Positions 35,297 to 43,584 of a stretch of 64,000 bases of DNA are shown here, in pieces. The position numbers and the translations under genes are program-made. Within the stretch, counting starts at the first letter, position 1, and each line of letters begins with the position of its first letter. Source of the DNA: Salmonirosea aquatica (GTDB taxonomy: Bacteria; Bacteroidota; Bacteroidia; Cytophagales; Spirosomataceae); contig NZ_WHLY01000002.1 of NCBI RefSeq assembly GCF_009296315.1, positions 4,934,501 to 4,998,500 on the forward strand, given 5' to 3'. A model generated the notes under the pieces. The model ran no database searches. It worked only from the letters and a program-made list of their open reading frames with translations, and was not told the DNA's origin.

Positions 35297-36496
35297 CTAG
35301 GAAAAAATCCCCGACAACATCGCCTGCCTGATCCCCGCTTTCACAGGATCTACGCCCAATTTTTGTTGGAGGATAGAAGCATACACCGACCGGAAATCGT
35401 ACTGATGCTTCAAATCGCCCTGCACCAGCGAATCAAAATCGGGATTGGTACCCAGTATTTTTCCAGAATTTTTCCCACCGATGACAAACAGTGGCGCGGC
35501 GGCCCCGTGATCGGTACCACTCCCGTTGTCTTTGACCCGGCGTCCGAATTCGCTGAAAATCATAATCGTGACCTGATCGAGCAGGTTTGAAGCTACCAGG
35601 TCGTCGTAGAAAGCTTTCACTGAAGCCGAGAGCTCGGTCAACAACGCTTTGTGTTTGCCTGGTTGATTGGAGTGCGTATCGAAGCTACCCATACCGGTGT
35701 AATACACGAGCGTAGGTAGTCCGCCTTTGATCATCTTGGCCATCCAGCTCAGGTTTTGGGCCAGTTTGTAGCGGGGGTAGGTAGGCGCCGAGGCGGCAGA
35801 TTTTTCCAGCGCCTGCGCGATTTGATCGGAGCCTTCAAACGAACCGATCATGAGTTTACGGACAAAATCCAGGTTGGGGTTTTCGTCAAACGGAACGTCT
35901 TTTTGCCCATTCAATCCTTTCAACAGACGCTCGAACCGCTGCGGGTCCTGCATCGTCAAGGCGTGACTGCCTTCGCCAATCAGGGAGGGATTGTCAATGG
36001 TATCCAGGTTCAACGCACCCAGTGATTCCTCAGGCTTACAGGTAGCGTCAAGGTACCTGCCCAGCCAGCCCGTACGCAGGTACTCGCTTTCCGAAGAGGC
36101 CGTCTGCCAGATTTCGATACTCCGGAAATGCGAACGGTTGGGATTGGGGTACCCTACATTCTGGATGACTGCCATGTGGCCCGCCTGCTGGATCTCGGCA
36201 AACCCTGATAGGGCCGGATGCCAGCCCATGCCGCCCGCCGCGGCTTTTAGTACCTGCTCTTTGGGAATGGCAATGGTTTTGCGAAAATCGTAATACTGGG
36301 GTGATTCATAGGGGATAAAGGTATTCAACCCGTCGTTGCCGCCGTTGAGCTGTATCACCACCAGCACGTTGCGGTCGGTCGTGTAGCCCCGGTATAAACC
36401 TGAAGTAGGCATGGCCGGAAGGAACTTGGGTACCATCAGCATACCTCCCGTGGTGGTACCTACTATTTTGAGAAAATCCCTGCGTGAAGTAGTCAT
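35297..36496 (-). CDS. DUF1501 protein (Tat-exported)
   Basis: A 399-aa protein with a twin-arginine signal (T-S-R-R-D-F-L-K-I-V-G-T) and the DUF1501 domain. Diagnostic segments are V-V-I-Q-L-N-G-G-N-D-G-L-N-T, W-H-P-A-L-S-G-F, G-S-F-D-T-H-S-N-Q and M-I-F-S-E-F-G-R-R-V-K-D-N-G-S-G-T-D-H-G. The fold is alkaline-phosphatase/sulfatase-like; the function is not established. It sits 13 bases downstream of the DUF1800 gene, the usual pairing, so one operon is likely. Confidence 0.93.
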   Translation of the reverse strand: MTTSRRDFLKIVGTTTGGMLMVPKFLPAMPTSGLYRGYTTDRNVLVVIQLNGGNDGLNTFIPYESPQYYDFRKTIAIPKEQVLKAAAGGMGWHPALSGFAEIQQAGHMAVIQNVGYPNPNRSHFRSIEIWQTASSESEYLRTGWLGRYLDATCKPEESLGALNLDTIDNPSLIGEGSHALTMQDPQRFERLLKGLNGQKDVPFDENPNLDFVRKLMIGSFEGSDQIAQALEKSAASAPTYPRYKLAQNLSWMAKMIKGGLPTLVYYTGMGSFDTHSNQPGKHKALLTELSASVKAFYDDLVASNLLDQVTIMIFSEFGRRVKDNGSGTDHGAAAPLFVIGGKNSGKILGTNPDFDSLVQGDLKHQYDFRSVYASILQQKLGVDPVKAGIRQAMLSGIFS

Positions 36497-36509
36497 GGAA
36501 GTTGGGGTT

Positions 36510-37916
36510 TTAATAAATCTGGAACTCGGGCGATTTCATGATGTGCTCGGCCAAACGAGTCACCGAAAGATTAGCGGTACTTGATTTGGCGTCGAAATCG
36601 TATTTCAGCAGTTGTTCACAGTCATTCTGCAAGTCGGGACTCACCGCGAACAGGTTTCGGTCGGTCAGCTCCTGAATGATGGCCTTGTTCTTGGTGAGCG
36701 TTTGGTCCCAGCGCAACGCGGGCTTCGTCCGCGGTTCGTTTTCCGGATCCATCATGGTTTTCATTTCTTCGGGCATACTTTGCATCTGCCTGCCTGCTTT
36801 CGGATTTCCAAGGCTCTTGCCACCCGCCAGCTGTGATACGATCCCCACGCGCTGTAACAATTTTTGGGAACTCAGCCACGATCGGCCACCATCCCAGCCT
36901 TTGACATTCGGCGGATTCAGCAGCTTCATTCCCTGCTCGTTGCAGTAGTATTGGGTGAAGAGCGCCGGGGGTACCTCCTGCTGAAATTCGTACAGAAGCT
37001 GCAACAGATACGTGACCGGGTCTTTGATTTTCATCCCCTGACTTTGGGTAAAGCGGCTATCATCCACCAACTTTTCGAGCATAGGTGTCATTTCAAAATC
37101 TGCCTTACGGAAAGCCGTGGTGTAGTCAGCAACGAGTGTCGCAGAAGGTGAATCGGTGACGAAGAATTTCAGGAATTTCGTCATCAAAAGTTCTCCGGCT
37201 TTGGGATGATCAAAAATAAGATCGACCATATCGTCCGCTTTCCAGTTGCCGGTCTTGCCCAGGTAGGTCTTGGTACCCTTGTCTTCCCAGAAGTTGTAGT
37301 ACTGTCCGCCCGCGTCACCGAGGTTGAGGCCAGCCAGCGCCCGGGCACCTTCCTTTATATCGGTTTCGGTATAGTTTCCCACGCCCAGCGTGAAAAGTTC
37401 CAGCAGCTCGCGGCTGAGGTTTTCGTTGAGTTTATTGGCCTTATTCTGGGTATTGTCGAGGTACGCCAGCATGGCGTTGTCGTACAGAATCCGCCGGGTG
37501 AGTTCCCGGTAATTCCCGAAGGCCATTTCGCGGAAGAGCGCGTTCTGGCGCCACATCGCGTAGCTGACTTTGACTTTCTGAATATCCGAAACAAAGTGAT
37601 TGTGCCAGAATAACACCATCTTTTCCCGGAGCGGAAATTCATCCGTATGCATCTTTTCGAGCCACAGGTGCGCTAGTCCTACGGCGCGCCGGCGCTCGGT
37701 AACGGCAAATTTTGCCTTATCCGGCTGATCCATCTGACGAATGTTCCGCAATTCCTCGCGGGTACGCGGTGAACCCTGCAGCAAGGCGGGTTCTGGCATA
37801 GTCGGGGAAGAGGCCAGGCTAAGAGTCAGGAATTTCCTGATTCCCACGCGCCCGATGGGTGCGGCCTGTGCATTCGTGAAGCCCAGCCGTTGACTCAGAA
37901 AAAATGATTCTTTCAT
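36510..37916 (-). CDS. DUF1800 protein
   Basis: A 468-aa DUF1800 protein, recognised by L-W-L-E-K-M, L-R-E-K-M-V-L-F-W-H-N-H-F-V-S, L-S-R-E-L-L-E-L-F-T-L-G-V-G-N-Y-T-E-x-D-I-K-E-G-A-R-A-L and P-P-N-V-K-G-W-D-G-G. It is co-directional with the DUF1501 gene 13 bases downstream. The pair is widespread in Bacteroidota and Planctomycetes with unknown function, possibly envelope polymer handling. Unlike DUF1501 it shows no signal peptide here. Confidence 0.92.
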   Translation of the reverse strand: MKESFFLSQRLGFTNAQAAPIGRVGIRKFLTLSLASSPTMPEPALLQGSPRTREELRNIRQMDQPDKAKFAVTERRRAVGLAHLWLEKMHTDEFPLREKMVLFWHNHFVSDIQKVKVSYAMWRQNALFREMAFGNYRELTRRILYDNAMLAYLDNTQNKANKLNENLSRELLELFTLGVGNYTETDIKEGARALAGLNLGDAGGQYYNFWEDKGTKTYLGKTGNWKADDMVDLIFDHPKAGELLMTKFLKFFVTDSPSATLVADYTTAFRKADFEMTPMLEKLVDDSRFTQSQGMKIKDPVTYLLQLLYEFQQEVPPALFTQYYCNEQGMKLLNPPNVKGWDGGRSWLSSQKLLQRVGIVSQLAGGKSLGNPKAGRQMQSMPEEMKTMMDPENEPRTKPALRWDQTLTKNKAIIQELTDRNLFAVSPDLQNDCEQLLKYDFDAKSSTANLSVTRLAEHIMKSPEFQIY

Positions 37917-38102
37917 AGTAGTTGCACCTGCGTTTTTTCAACGGCGGTTGGACTCCTCGGAAGCGGTGTGGTTTAATGGATTAGTTTGGATAAATTGGAA
38001 ATATGGGCTAACAATAATCAAATCCTGCAACCCCCGACCAAAATTCTGCAAAGGTACCTTCCCTAAAATTTCCGACCTTTGCAAAAACGAAAAGTACAAA
38101 CC

Positions 38103-38312
38103 ATGGTAACTCAGGAATTCAAAACCAATATCAAATGCGGAGGATGCATCGCCGCTGTGAAACCCTACCTCGATCAGGCCGAGGGCATCGAAAACTGGGA
38201 AGTGGATCTGCAAAGCCCCGACCGCATCCTGACTGTGAAGACTGACAAGTCACCCGATGAAGTGACACGTTTAATAAAAGAGGCAGGCTACGAGGCTATG
38301 CCGATTGCATAG
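38103..38312 (+). CDS. small heavy-metal-associated (HMA) domain protein
   Basis: A 69-aa single-domain HMA protein with the metal site in N-I-K-C-G-G-C (Cys pair at about residues 12 and 15) and the beta-alpha-beta-beta-alpha-beta length of Atx1/CopZ-like chaperones. It probably carries Cu(I) in the cytoplasm. I use ATG 38103; the frame is open from 38079. It is the first gene of the metal cluster that runs to 42430. Confidence 0.85.
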   Translation: MVTQEFKTNIKCGGCIAAVKPYLDQAEGIENWEVDLQSPDRILTVKTDKSPDEVTRLIKEAGYEAMPIA

Positions 38313-38387
38313 CCTGCCCCAGGATTGAGCTGAACTATTTAATAATGAAGTTGTTGTTCCAATAGCGGATCGCTGCCCGGCCAATTT

Positions 38388-38843
38388 ATGATTCAAAACC
38401 GACCATATAGACTTTTTGCCATCGTGATGGCCTTTGTCGTGCTGCTGAGCAGCACGGGCTTTGGGCTGGTGGAACACAGCTGTATGATGCGGGGTAAGTC
38501 GGTGGAGTTGGCGGCGTTGAAAAAAACTGCTACGGGTTGTAAAGCGTGTAAACCGGCTACGGAATCGAAGACTCGAATCGCTTCCTCGCTGCAATTTAAG
38601 AAAAAAGCTTGCTGCGAAGAGAGTCATAAGTACCACAATGTCAAGGTGGTTTCGTCAGCTTCCTTTACCATAAAGCTTCTCAAACCAGCGGCTGATCCAG
38701 CGGCGATTCCGTTTCAGAACTTCCTGTTTGAAGGCAGCAATTTGCCTCTAATTGTTTCTCCTCTAACCACTTCGTTTCATTCCTTTTCCTCCCTTCACTA
38801 TGGACGAAGTATGCTTTCGTTCGTCCAGACTTTTCTGATTTAG
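38388..38843 (+). CDS. HYC_CC_PP-family protein
   Basis: A 151-aa exported protein with a hydrophobic N-terminus (L-F-A-I-V-M-A-F-V-V-L-L-S-S-T-G-F). Three Cys sites follow: E-H-S-C-M-M, G-C-K-A-C-K, and K-K-A-C-C-E-E-S-H-K-Y-H. The H-x-C and C-C elements are those for which the Bacteroidota HYC_CC_PP family is named. Members are encoded just upstream of metal-related TonB receptors, as here. Likely a periplasmic metal-binding partner of the receptor; the exact role is not known. Confidence 0.75.
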   Translation: MIQNRPYRLFAIVMAFVVLLSSTGFGLVEHSCMMRGKSVELAALKKTATGCKACKPATESKTRIASSLQFKKKACCEESHKYHNVKVVSSASFTIKLLKPAADPAAIPFQNFLFEGSNLPLIVSPLTTSFHSFSSLHYGRSMLSFVQTFLI

Positions 38844-38922
38844 AATAGCTAGTTAATTGATAATTAGAGTCTTATTCTTATAGGGCTTGCTTTCTTATCA
38901 TCCTTTATGACTAGTCTTTTCT

Positions 38923-41175
38923 ATGAATTTCCGATTTTATAGTTTACTTACGATCGCACTGCTCATGTATTCGGCGAGGGTCGTTAAGGCCCAGGGACTG
39001 CATGGGGCCGTCTACGAACTCTCAGGTACCACGGCCCAAAAGGTACCCCTGCCCGGAGCTAATGTGTATTGGGCCGGTACCACGCTGGGCGCAACGACCG
39101 ACACGAGTGGCCACTTTTCTATTCCGCGCAGCGCCCAATCCAACCGCTTGGTGGTGAGCTTTGTAGGGTACCTCAACGATACCCTGAAAGTAGTAGGGGA
39201 GGCCGAAGTAGAGTTTGTGCTTCGTTCGGCGCAATCGCTCGACGAGGTGGTGGTGCAGGGTAACTCCACCACCATCGACCGGATGTCGCCTATCCAAACC
39301 GAAATCATTACCAGCCGGGCGCTGGCCAAAGCCGCCTGCTGCAATCTGTCCGAAAGCTTCGAAACCAACGCCTCGGTGTCGGTTTCGTATGCCGATGCCG
39401 TGACGGGCTCCAAGCAAATTCAGATGCTGGGTCTGAATGGTACCTACATTCAGACCAATGTCGAGAATATTCCGAATATTCGGGGGTTAGGTACCACGTT
39501 CGGCCTGAATTTCATACCCGGTACCTGGATTCAATCCATCGACGTTGGTAAAGGCGCGGGCTCGGTCGTGAATGGCTACGAATCCATGACGGGACAGATC
39601 AATGTGGAATTGCAGAAGCCCGACAGCCGCGAAAAACTCTACGTCAATGCCTACGTCAATAACTTTGGCCGCGCCGAACTGAACCTGAATCTGGCGCATC
39701 AGATCAACGACAAATGGAGTGCGGGCCTGCTGACCCATGCCAGTACCCTGCGCAATCGTGTGGACAACAACGGCGACGGATTTCTGGATTTGCCGCTCTA
39801 TACTCAATTTAATGCCGTGCAGCGCTGGAAGTACCAGAGCGAAAAGATGATGGCACAATTCGGGGTGAAAGTGCTGCACGAAGACAGAACGGGCGGACAA
39901 GTTGGTTTTAATCCCGACCGACGTGGACAAACCGGACCCAATGGATCGCCCTACTACGGATTTGGCGCAAAGATCAACCGCCTGGAAGTGTTTTCTAAAA
40001 CCGCCAAACTCTTTCCAGACCAGCCTTACAAAGGGTTGGGTCTGATTCTGAATGCTTCCATCCACGATCAACGCTCGTACTTTGGTTTTACGCCCTATAA
40101 CGGCCGTCAGCAAACGTTGTACGGCAATCTGATCTACCAATCCATCATCGGCAATACCAACCACGCCTTCAAAACGGGCGTGAGCTACCTACTGGACGAC
40201 TACAACGAGCTGTACCGGGATACGACCTTGCTACGAACCGAGTCGGTACCCGGTGCGTTTTTTGAATACACGTATAACAATCTCAATAAATTTACGCTGG
40301 TGGCGGGCTCGCGGATAGATTTTCATAACCTCTACGGTACCCAGTTTACGCCCCGACTGCACCTGAAATACCAGCTTGACGGCAATACCGCCCTGCGGCT
40401 ATCGGCCGGCCGGGGTTTCCGGGTAAGTAATCCGTTGGCCGAGTACTTTGGGAATCTGGTGAGTGCGCGGTCGGTGGTGTTTCGGGAGAAAATCCGGCCC
40501 GAGGTTTCGTGGAATTATGGCGCGAGCCTGACGCGGGAGTTCAATGTAGGTACTATGTCGGGTACCTGGATTTTGGATTATTACCGCACCAACTTCCAGA
40601 ACCAACTGGTGGCCGACGTGGAGCATCCGGGGTACCTGTACTTTTATAATTTGCAAGACAGAGCTTTTGCCAACAGCTTCCAGGCCGAAGTGAACCTCGT
40701 TCCCGTCAAGCGGCTGGAATTAAAACTGGCCTACCGCCTGTTCGACGTAAAACAGACCATGGGCGAGCCGTTCGGAGAAAGTGTACTGCTGCCCCGCATG
40801 ATGATCAACCGCGACCGGGTGCTGTTCAATGCGGGCTACGCGCTACCCTACGACAAATGGAAGTTTGATTTTACAGTACAGTGGAATGGAAAGCGGCGCA
40901 TCCCGAACCTGGATCCGGGTTACGACCATACTTCGTACCTGAATATGCCCACCGACCTAGCTCCGGCTTTCTTTAATCTGAATGCGCAGGTTACCCGGAC
41001 CTTTGTCCGGTGGGATGTGTACCTGGGGGGCGAGAATCTGGGCAATTACCGGCAGTCGAACCCAATTATCGGGGCCAATGATCCTTTCGGACAGCGGTTC
41101 GATGCGGGCATCGTGTGGGCCCCCGTAGTCGGACGCACGATTTACGCGGGGGTACGTTATAAAATCAAACGCTGA
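38923..41175 (+). CDS. TonB-dependent receptor, metal-associated
   Basis: A 750-aa outer-membrane receptor with a signal peptide, an N-terminal carboxypeptidase-like domain (residues about 25-105, with V-P-L-P-G-A-N-V-Y-W-A-G-T-T-L-G), a plug and a beta-barrel ending G-V-R-Y-K-I-K-R. The plug has an unusual A-C-C-N-L-S-E-S-F-E-T-N segment near residue 145, a Cys pair that could touch the metal. Neighbours encode HMA proteins, an HYC_CC_PP protein and a heavy-metal-binding lipoprotein, so the substrate is probably copper or a copper complex. No SusD partner follows, which argues against glycan uptake. Confidence 0.9.
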   Translation: MNFRFYSLLTIALLMYSARVVKAQGLHGAVYELSGTTAQKVPLPGANVYWAGTTLGATTDTSGHFSIPRSAQSNRLVVSFVGYLNDTLKVVGEAEVEFVLRSAQSLDEVVVQGNSTTIDRMSPIQTEIITSRALAKAACCNLSESFETNASVSVSYADAVTGSKQIQMLGLNGTYIQTNVENIPNIRGLGTTFGLNFIPGTWIQSIDVGKGAGSVVNGYESMTGQINVELQKPDSREKLYVNAYVNNFGRAELNLNLAHQINDKWSAGLLTHASTLRNRVDNNGDGFLDLPLYTQFNAVQRWKYQSEKMMAQFGVKVLHEDRTGGQVGFNPDRRGQTGPNGSPYYGFGAKINRLEVFSKTAKLFPDQPYKGLGLILNASIHDQRSYFGFTPYNGRQQTLYGNLIYQSIIGNTNHAFKTGVSYLLDDYNELYRDTTLLRTESVPGAFFEYTYNNLNKFTLVAGSRIDFHNLYGTQFTPRLHLKYQLDGNTALRLSAGRGFRVSNPLAEYFGNLVSARSVVFREKIRPEVSWNYGASLTREFNVGTMSGTWILDYYRTNFQNQLVADVEHPGYLYFYNLQDRAFANSFQAEVNLVPVKRLELKLAYRLFDVKQTMGEPFGESVLLPRMMINRDRVLFNAGYALPYDKWKFDFTVQWNGKRRIPNLDPGYDHTSYLNMPTDLAPAFFNLNAQVTRTFVRWDVYLGGENLGNYRQSNPIIGANDPFGQRFDAGIVWAPVVGRTIYAGVRYKIKR

Positions 41176-41180
41176 AGCCT

Positions 41181-41747
41181 ATGAAACTTTCCATCAAAAA
41201 TATGGTGTGCGACCGCTGCATCAAAGTGGTGCGGGAGGAACTAGAAGCGTTGGGCCTGACCGTTGAACAAATCGAACTGGGTTCCGTCCAACTGGCCGGG
41301 ACGCTTTCCGCCGGACAGGCGCAGCAGGTGAAAGCGCGCCTGGAGGCCAACGGCTTCGAACTGCTGGAAGATGCGCGGCTGGTGCTGGTGGAGTACATGA
41401 AAAAGCTGATTATTGACGAGGTACAACACCTTAAAGCCCGGAAACCGGCGCAGATGAATTTTTCGGACTACCTGTCGGAAAAATGCGGCTACGAGTATTC
41501 TCACCTGAGTCATTTGTTTTCGGCGACCACTGGACAAACCGTTGAGCAGTACATCATTGCCCAAAAAATCGAAAAGGTGAAAGAATGGCTTTCCTACGGC
41601 GAACTGTCGATGACCGAAATTGCCTGGCGGCTGGGCTATAGCAGCGCGGCGCATCTGGGTAATCAGTTTAAGAAAGTGACCGGACTAACCCCCGGCCAAT
41701 ACAAGAAAGACGCCGGTCTGGTGCGGAAAACGCTGGATCAGGTTTAA
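41181..41747 (+). CDS. AraC-type regulator with N-terminal HMA-like metal domain
   Basis: A 188-aa fusion. Residues about 1-65 are HMA-like, with M-V-C-D-R-C (C10, C13). Residues about 85-180 hold two helix-turn-helix units of the AraC family (Y-E-Y-S-H-L-S-H-L-F-S-A-T-T-G, then M-T-E-I-A-W-R-L-G-Y-S-S-A-A-H-L-G-N-Q-F-K-K-V-T-G-L-T-P-G-Q-Y-K). A metal bound at the Cys pair would plausibly control DNA binding. It starts 5 bases after the TonB receptor stop, so it is in the operon it likely regulates. The metal is inferred as copper from context. Confidence 0.88.
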   Translation: MKLSIKNMVCDRCIKVVREELEALGLTVEQIELGSVQLAGTLSAGQAQQVKARLEANGFELLEDARLVLVEYMKKLIIDEVQHLKARKPAQMNFSDYLSEKCGYEYSHLSHLFSATTGQTVEQYIIAQKIEKVKEWLSYGELSMTEIAWRLGYSSAAHLGNQFKKVTGLTPGQYKKDAGLVRKTLDQV

Positions 41748-41807
41748 CCAACGCGGTCAGCGTTACCCGGAAAATAATTTTACCAGATCAATCACAACTT
41801 TTAAAAC

Positions 41808-42053
41808 ATGAAAAAAGTCTTTTTTGCGTTGGTGTTTGGAACGTTGGCCGCTTGTTCGGGCCATAAAGAAAGTACCACCGAGGCTACCGGAAAAACCGCA
41901 GTAGAGCAGGTAGCTGGTTCCAAGCAGTATGCGTGCCCGATGAAATGCGAGGGCGAAAAAACCTACGCCGAAGCCGGGAAATGTCCCGTTTGCTCCATGG
42001 GTTTAAAAGAAATCGCTCTTGCCAATGCCGACAGTACTCAACACGACCATTAA
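41808..42053 (+). CDS. heavy-metal-binding-domain lipoprotein
   Basis: An 81-aa lipoprotein with signal M-K-K-V-F-F-A-L-V-F-G-T-L-A-A-C and lipobox L-A-A-C. The heavy-metal-binding domain follows: Y-A-C-P-M-K-C-E-G, then A-G-K-C-P-V-C-S-M-G-L-K, with a His-rich end (T-Q-H-D-H). The same C-P-M / C-P-V-C-G-M type module occurs in CusB-like adaptors and Cu-ATPases. It probably binds Cu or another soft metal in the periplasm. It lies 60 bases after the AraC regulator in the same operon. Confidence 0.85.
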   Translation: MKKVFFALVFGTLAACSGHKESTTEATGKTAVEQVAGSKQYACPMKCEGEKTYAEAGKCPVCSMGLKEIALANADSTQHDH

Positions 42054-42082
42054 TGTATTTAAAACCCAAATCAATAACTATC

Positions 42083-42430
42083 ATGAAAACAATCCTTTTT
42101 TCAATTCTCTTCGCCTTTTCCCTGACAATGAGCTTCGCGCAGTCGGGTGAGAAAGTAGTGAAAATAAAGACCTCCGCCATTTGTGAAATGTGTAAGGAAC
42201 GGCTGGAACGTAACCTGGGACTGTCCAAGGGCGTGAAGGAATCCAACCTCAATCTCGATGACAAGGTCATGACCGTGAAGTATAATCCGAAGAAAACGGA
42301 CGTAGCTTCTATCAAGGAAACCATTGTGAAAACCGGCTATGATGCCGACGAAGTGGTTGCCGACCAGAAAGCCCACGACAAGCTACCCAAGTGCTGCCAG
42401 AAAACAGCGGCAGCGCACAGCGACATGTAA
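42083..42430 (+). CDS. periplasmic HMA-domain protein
   Basis: A 115-aa protein with a signal peptide (M-K-T-I-L-F-S-I-L-F, ending S-F-A-Q) and one HMA domain with T-S-A-I-C-E-M-C-K (C-x-x-C). The tail has K-C-C-Q and H-S-D-M, extra possible ligands. The ATG at 42083 is chosen because it begins the signal peptide; the longer frame from 41933 overlaps the previous gene. It is the last gene of the metal operon, with a terminator at 42465-42493. Likely a periplasmic copper carrier. Confidence 0.87.
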   Translation: MKTILFSILFAFSLTMSFAQSGEKVVKIKTSAICEMCKERLERNLGLSKGVKESNLNLDDKVMTVKYNPKKTDVASIKETIVKTGYDADEVVADQKAHDKLPKCCQKTAAAHSDM

Positions 42431-42464
42431 GGCTGACCGAATCGCGTACCTACTTTTTTAGGAT

Positions 42465-42493
42465 AGCCGGAACACTCAAAGTTCCGGCTTTTT
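42465..42493 (+). terminator. rho-independent terminator of the metal operon
   Basis: A perfect 9-bp stem (42465-42473 with 42481-42489), a 7-base loop, and Ts to 42493, 34 bases after the last gene of the operon. Confidence 0.85.
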
Positions 42494-42654
42494 AATGCCC
42501 AGTAGCGCGTAGCGGCCCCTACCTACCACTCACTAAGTTTTAGTAGCCTGTTATTGGGGGAATGTTAATTTTGGGAGGCAATGATTTCATAGTTAGGCAG
42601 AAAGCCGTATGTCGTTGTGCATTCCAATTAGCTACTTCATCTAAACAAAACACA

Positions 42655-43467
42655 ATGAATCCAAACAAAGCATTATGGGAAAAGGGCGATTTTACCCGTA
42701 TGGCCGAAACCATGCGCAAAAGCGGTGAGGAATTGGTCGCCAAACTTGATATCACACCGGACCTGGAAATTCTTGAACTGGGATGTGGCGATGGTACGAC
42801 GGCCCTGCCCGAAGCCAAACGTGGTGCTAAGGTATTAGGGGTCGACATCGCCAGCAACCTGGTGGCAGCGGGCAACCGGCGTGCGCAGGAGCAGGGACTG
42901 ACCAATTGTACCTTTCAGGAGGGGGACGCCACCGATCTGCGCGAATTGCCCGACCAGGCTTTTGACCGCATCATAAGCATCTTTGGCGTCATGTTTGCCC
43001 CCAGGCCGTTTGACGTCGCTAAGGAAATGGTGCGTGTCACGCGTCCGGGTGGAAAAATCGTCATGGGAAACTGGATCCCGGGTGACCCTACCCTGGTTGC
43101 TCAGATTCTCAGGATCAGCTCGGCCTATACGCCACCACCTCCCGAGGGCTTTGTGAGTCCGATGCTATGGGGCGTGGAAGAGCACGTGATCGAGCGTTTT
43201 GGTGCTGCGGGGATTTCCCGGGACAACATCTCTTTCATGCGCGATACCTTTACTTTTTACGCGGACTATTCTCCGACCGAATTTGTCAGGATGTTCAGGG
43301 AATACTATGGCCCTACCATGAATGCATTCGAGGCGGCCGAAAAGAATGGCAAGGCCGCCGAGCTGCGGGAGGAACTCGAAAACTTGTTTAACAGCCAGAA
43401 TACGAGTCCTACCCCCGACACCCTTTCGATACCGGCCATCTACCTGCGGGTAACGGTGCAATGTTGA
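42655..43467 (+). CDS. class I SAM-dependent methyltransferase
   Basis: A 270-aa methyltransferase of the Methyltransf_11/25 type. Motif I is I-L-E-L-G-C-G-D-G-T-T, the acidic end of strand 2 is V-L-G-V-D-I-A, motif III is G-D-A-T-D-L, and the post-core V-T-R-P-G-G-K-I-V-M is present. I start at ATG 42655; the open frame begins at 42562 with 31 residues that do not fit. Substrate is unknown. It is monocistronic as far as can be seen. Confidence 0.88.
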   Translation: MNPNKALWEKGDFTRMAETMRKSGEELVAKLDITPDLEILELGCGDGTTALPEAKRGAKVLGVDIASNLVAAGNRRAQEQGLTNCTFQEGDATDLRELPDQAFDRIISIFGVMFAPRPFDVAKEMVRVTRPGGKIVMGNWIPGDPTLVAQILRISSAYTPPPPEGFVSPMLWGVEEHVIERFGAAGISRDNISFMRDTFTFYADYSPTEFVRMFREYYGPTMNAFEAAEKNGKAAELREELENLFNSQNTSPTPDTLSIPAIYLRVTVQC

Positions 43468-43584
43468 GGGTAGTTGGGTAGTAAGGGATTGAATCACGGA
43501 AAGTCGGTACGGAGCGTTGAGGTTTCGCCCCGGCTTTCCAGTAGATTTACATTTTCGTACTATTCAACTGACCGATACCCACCC

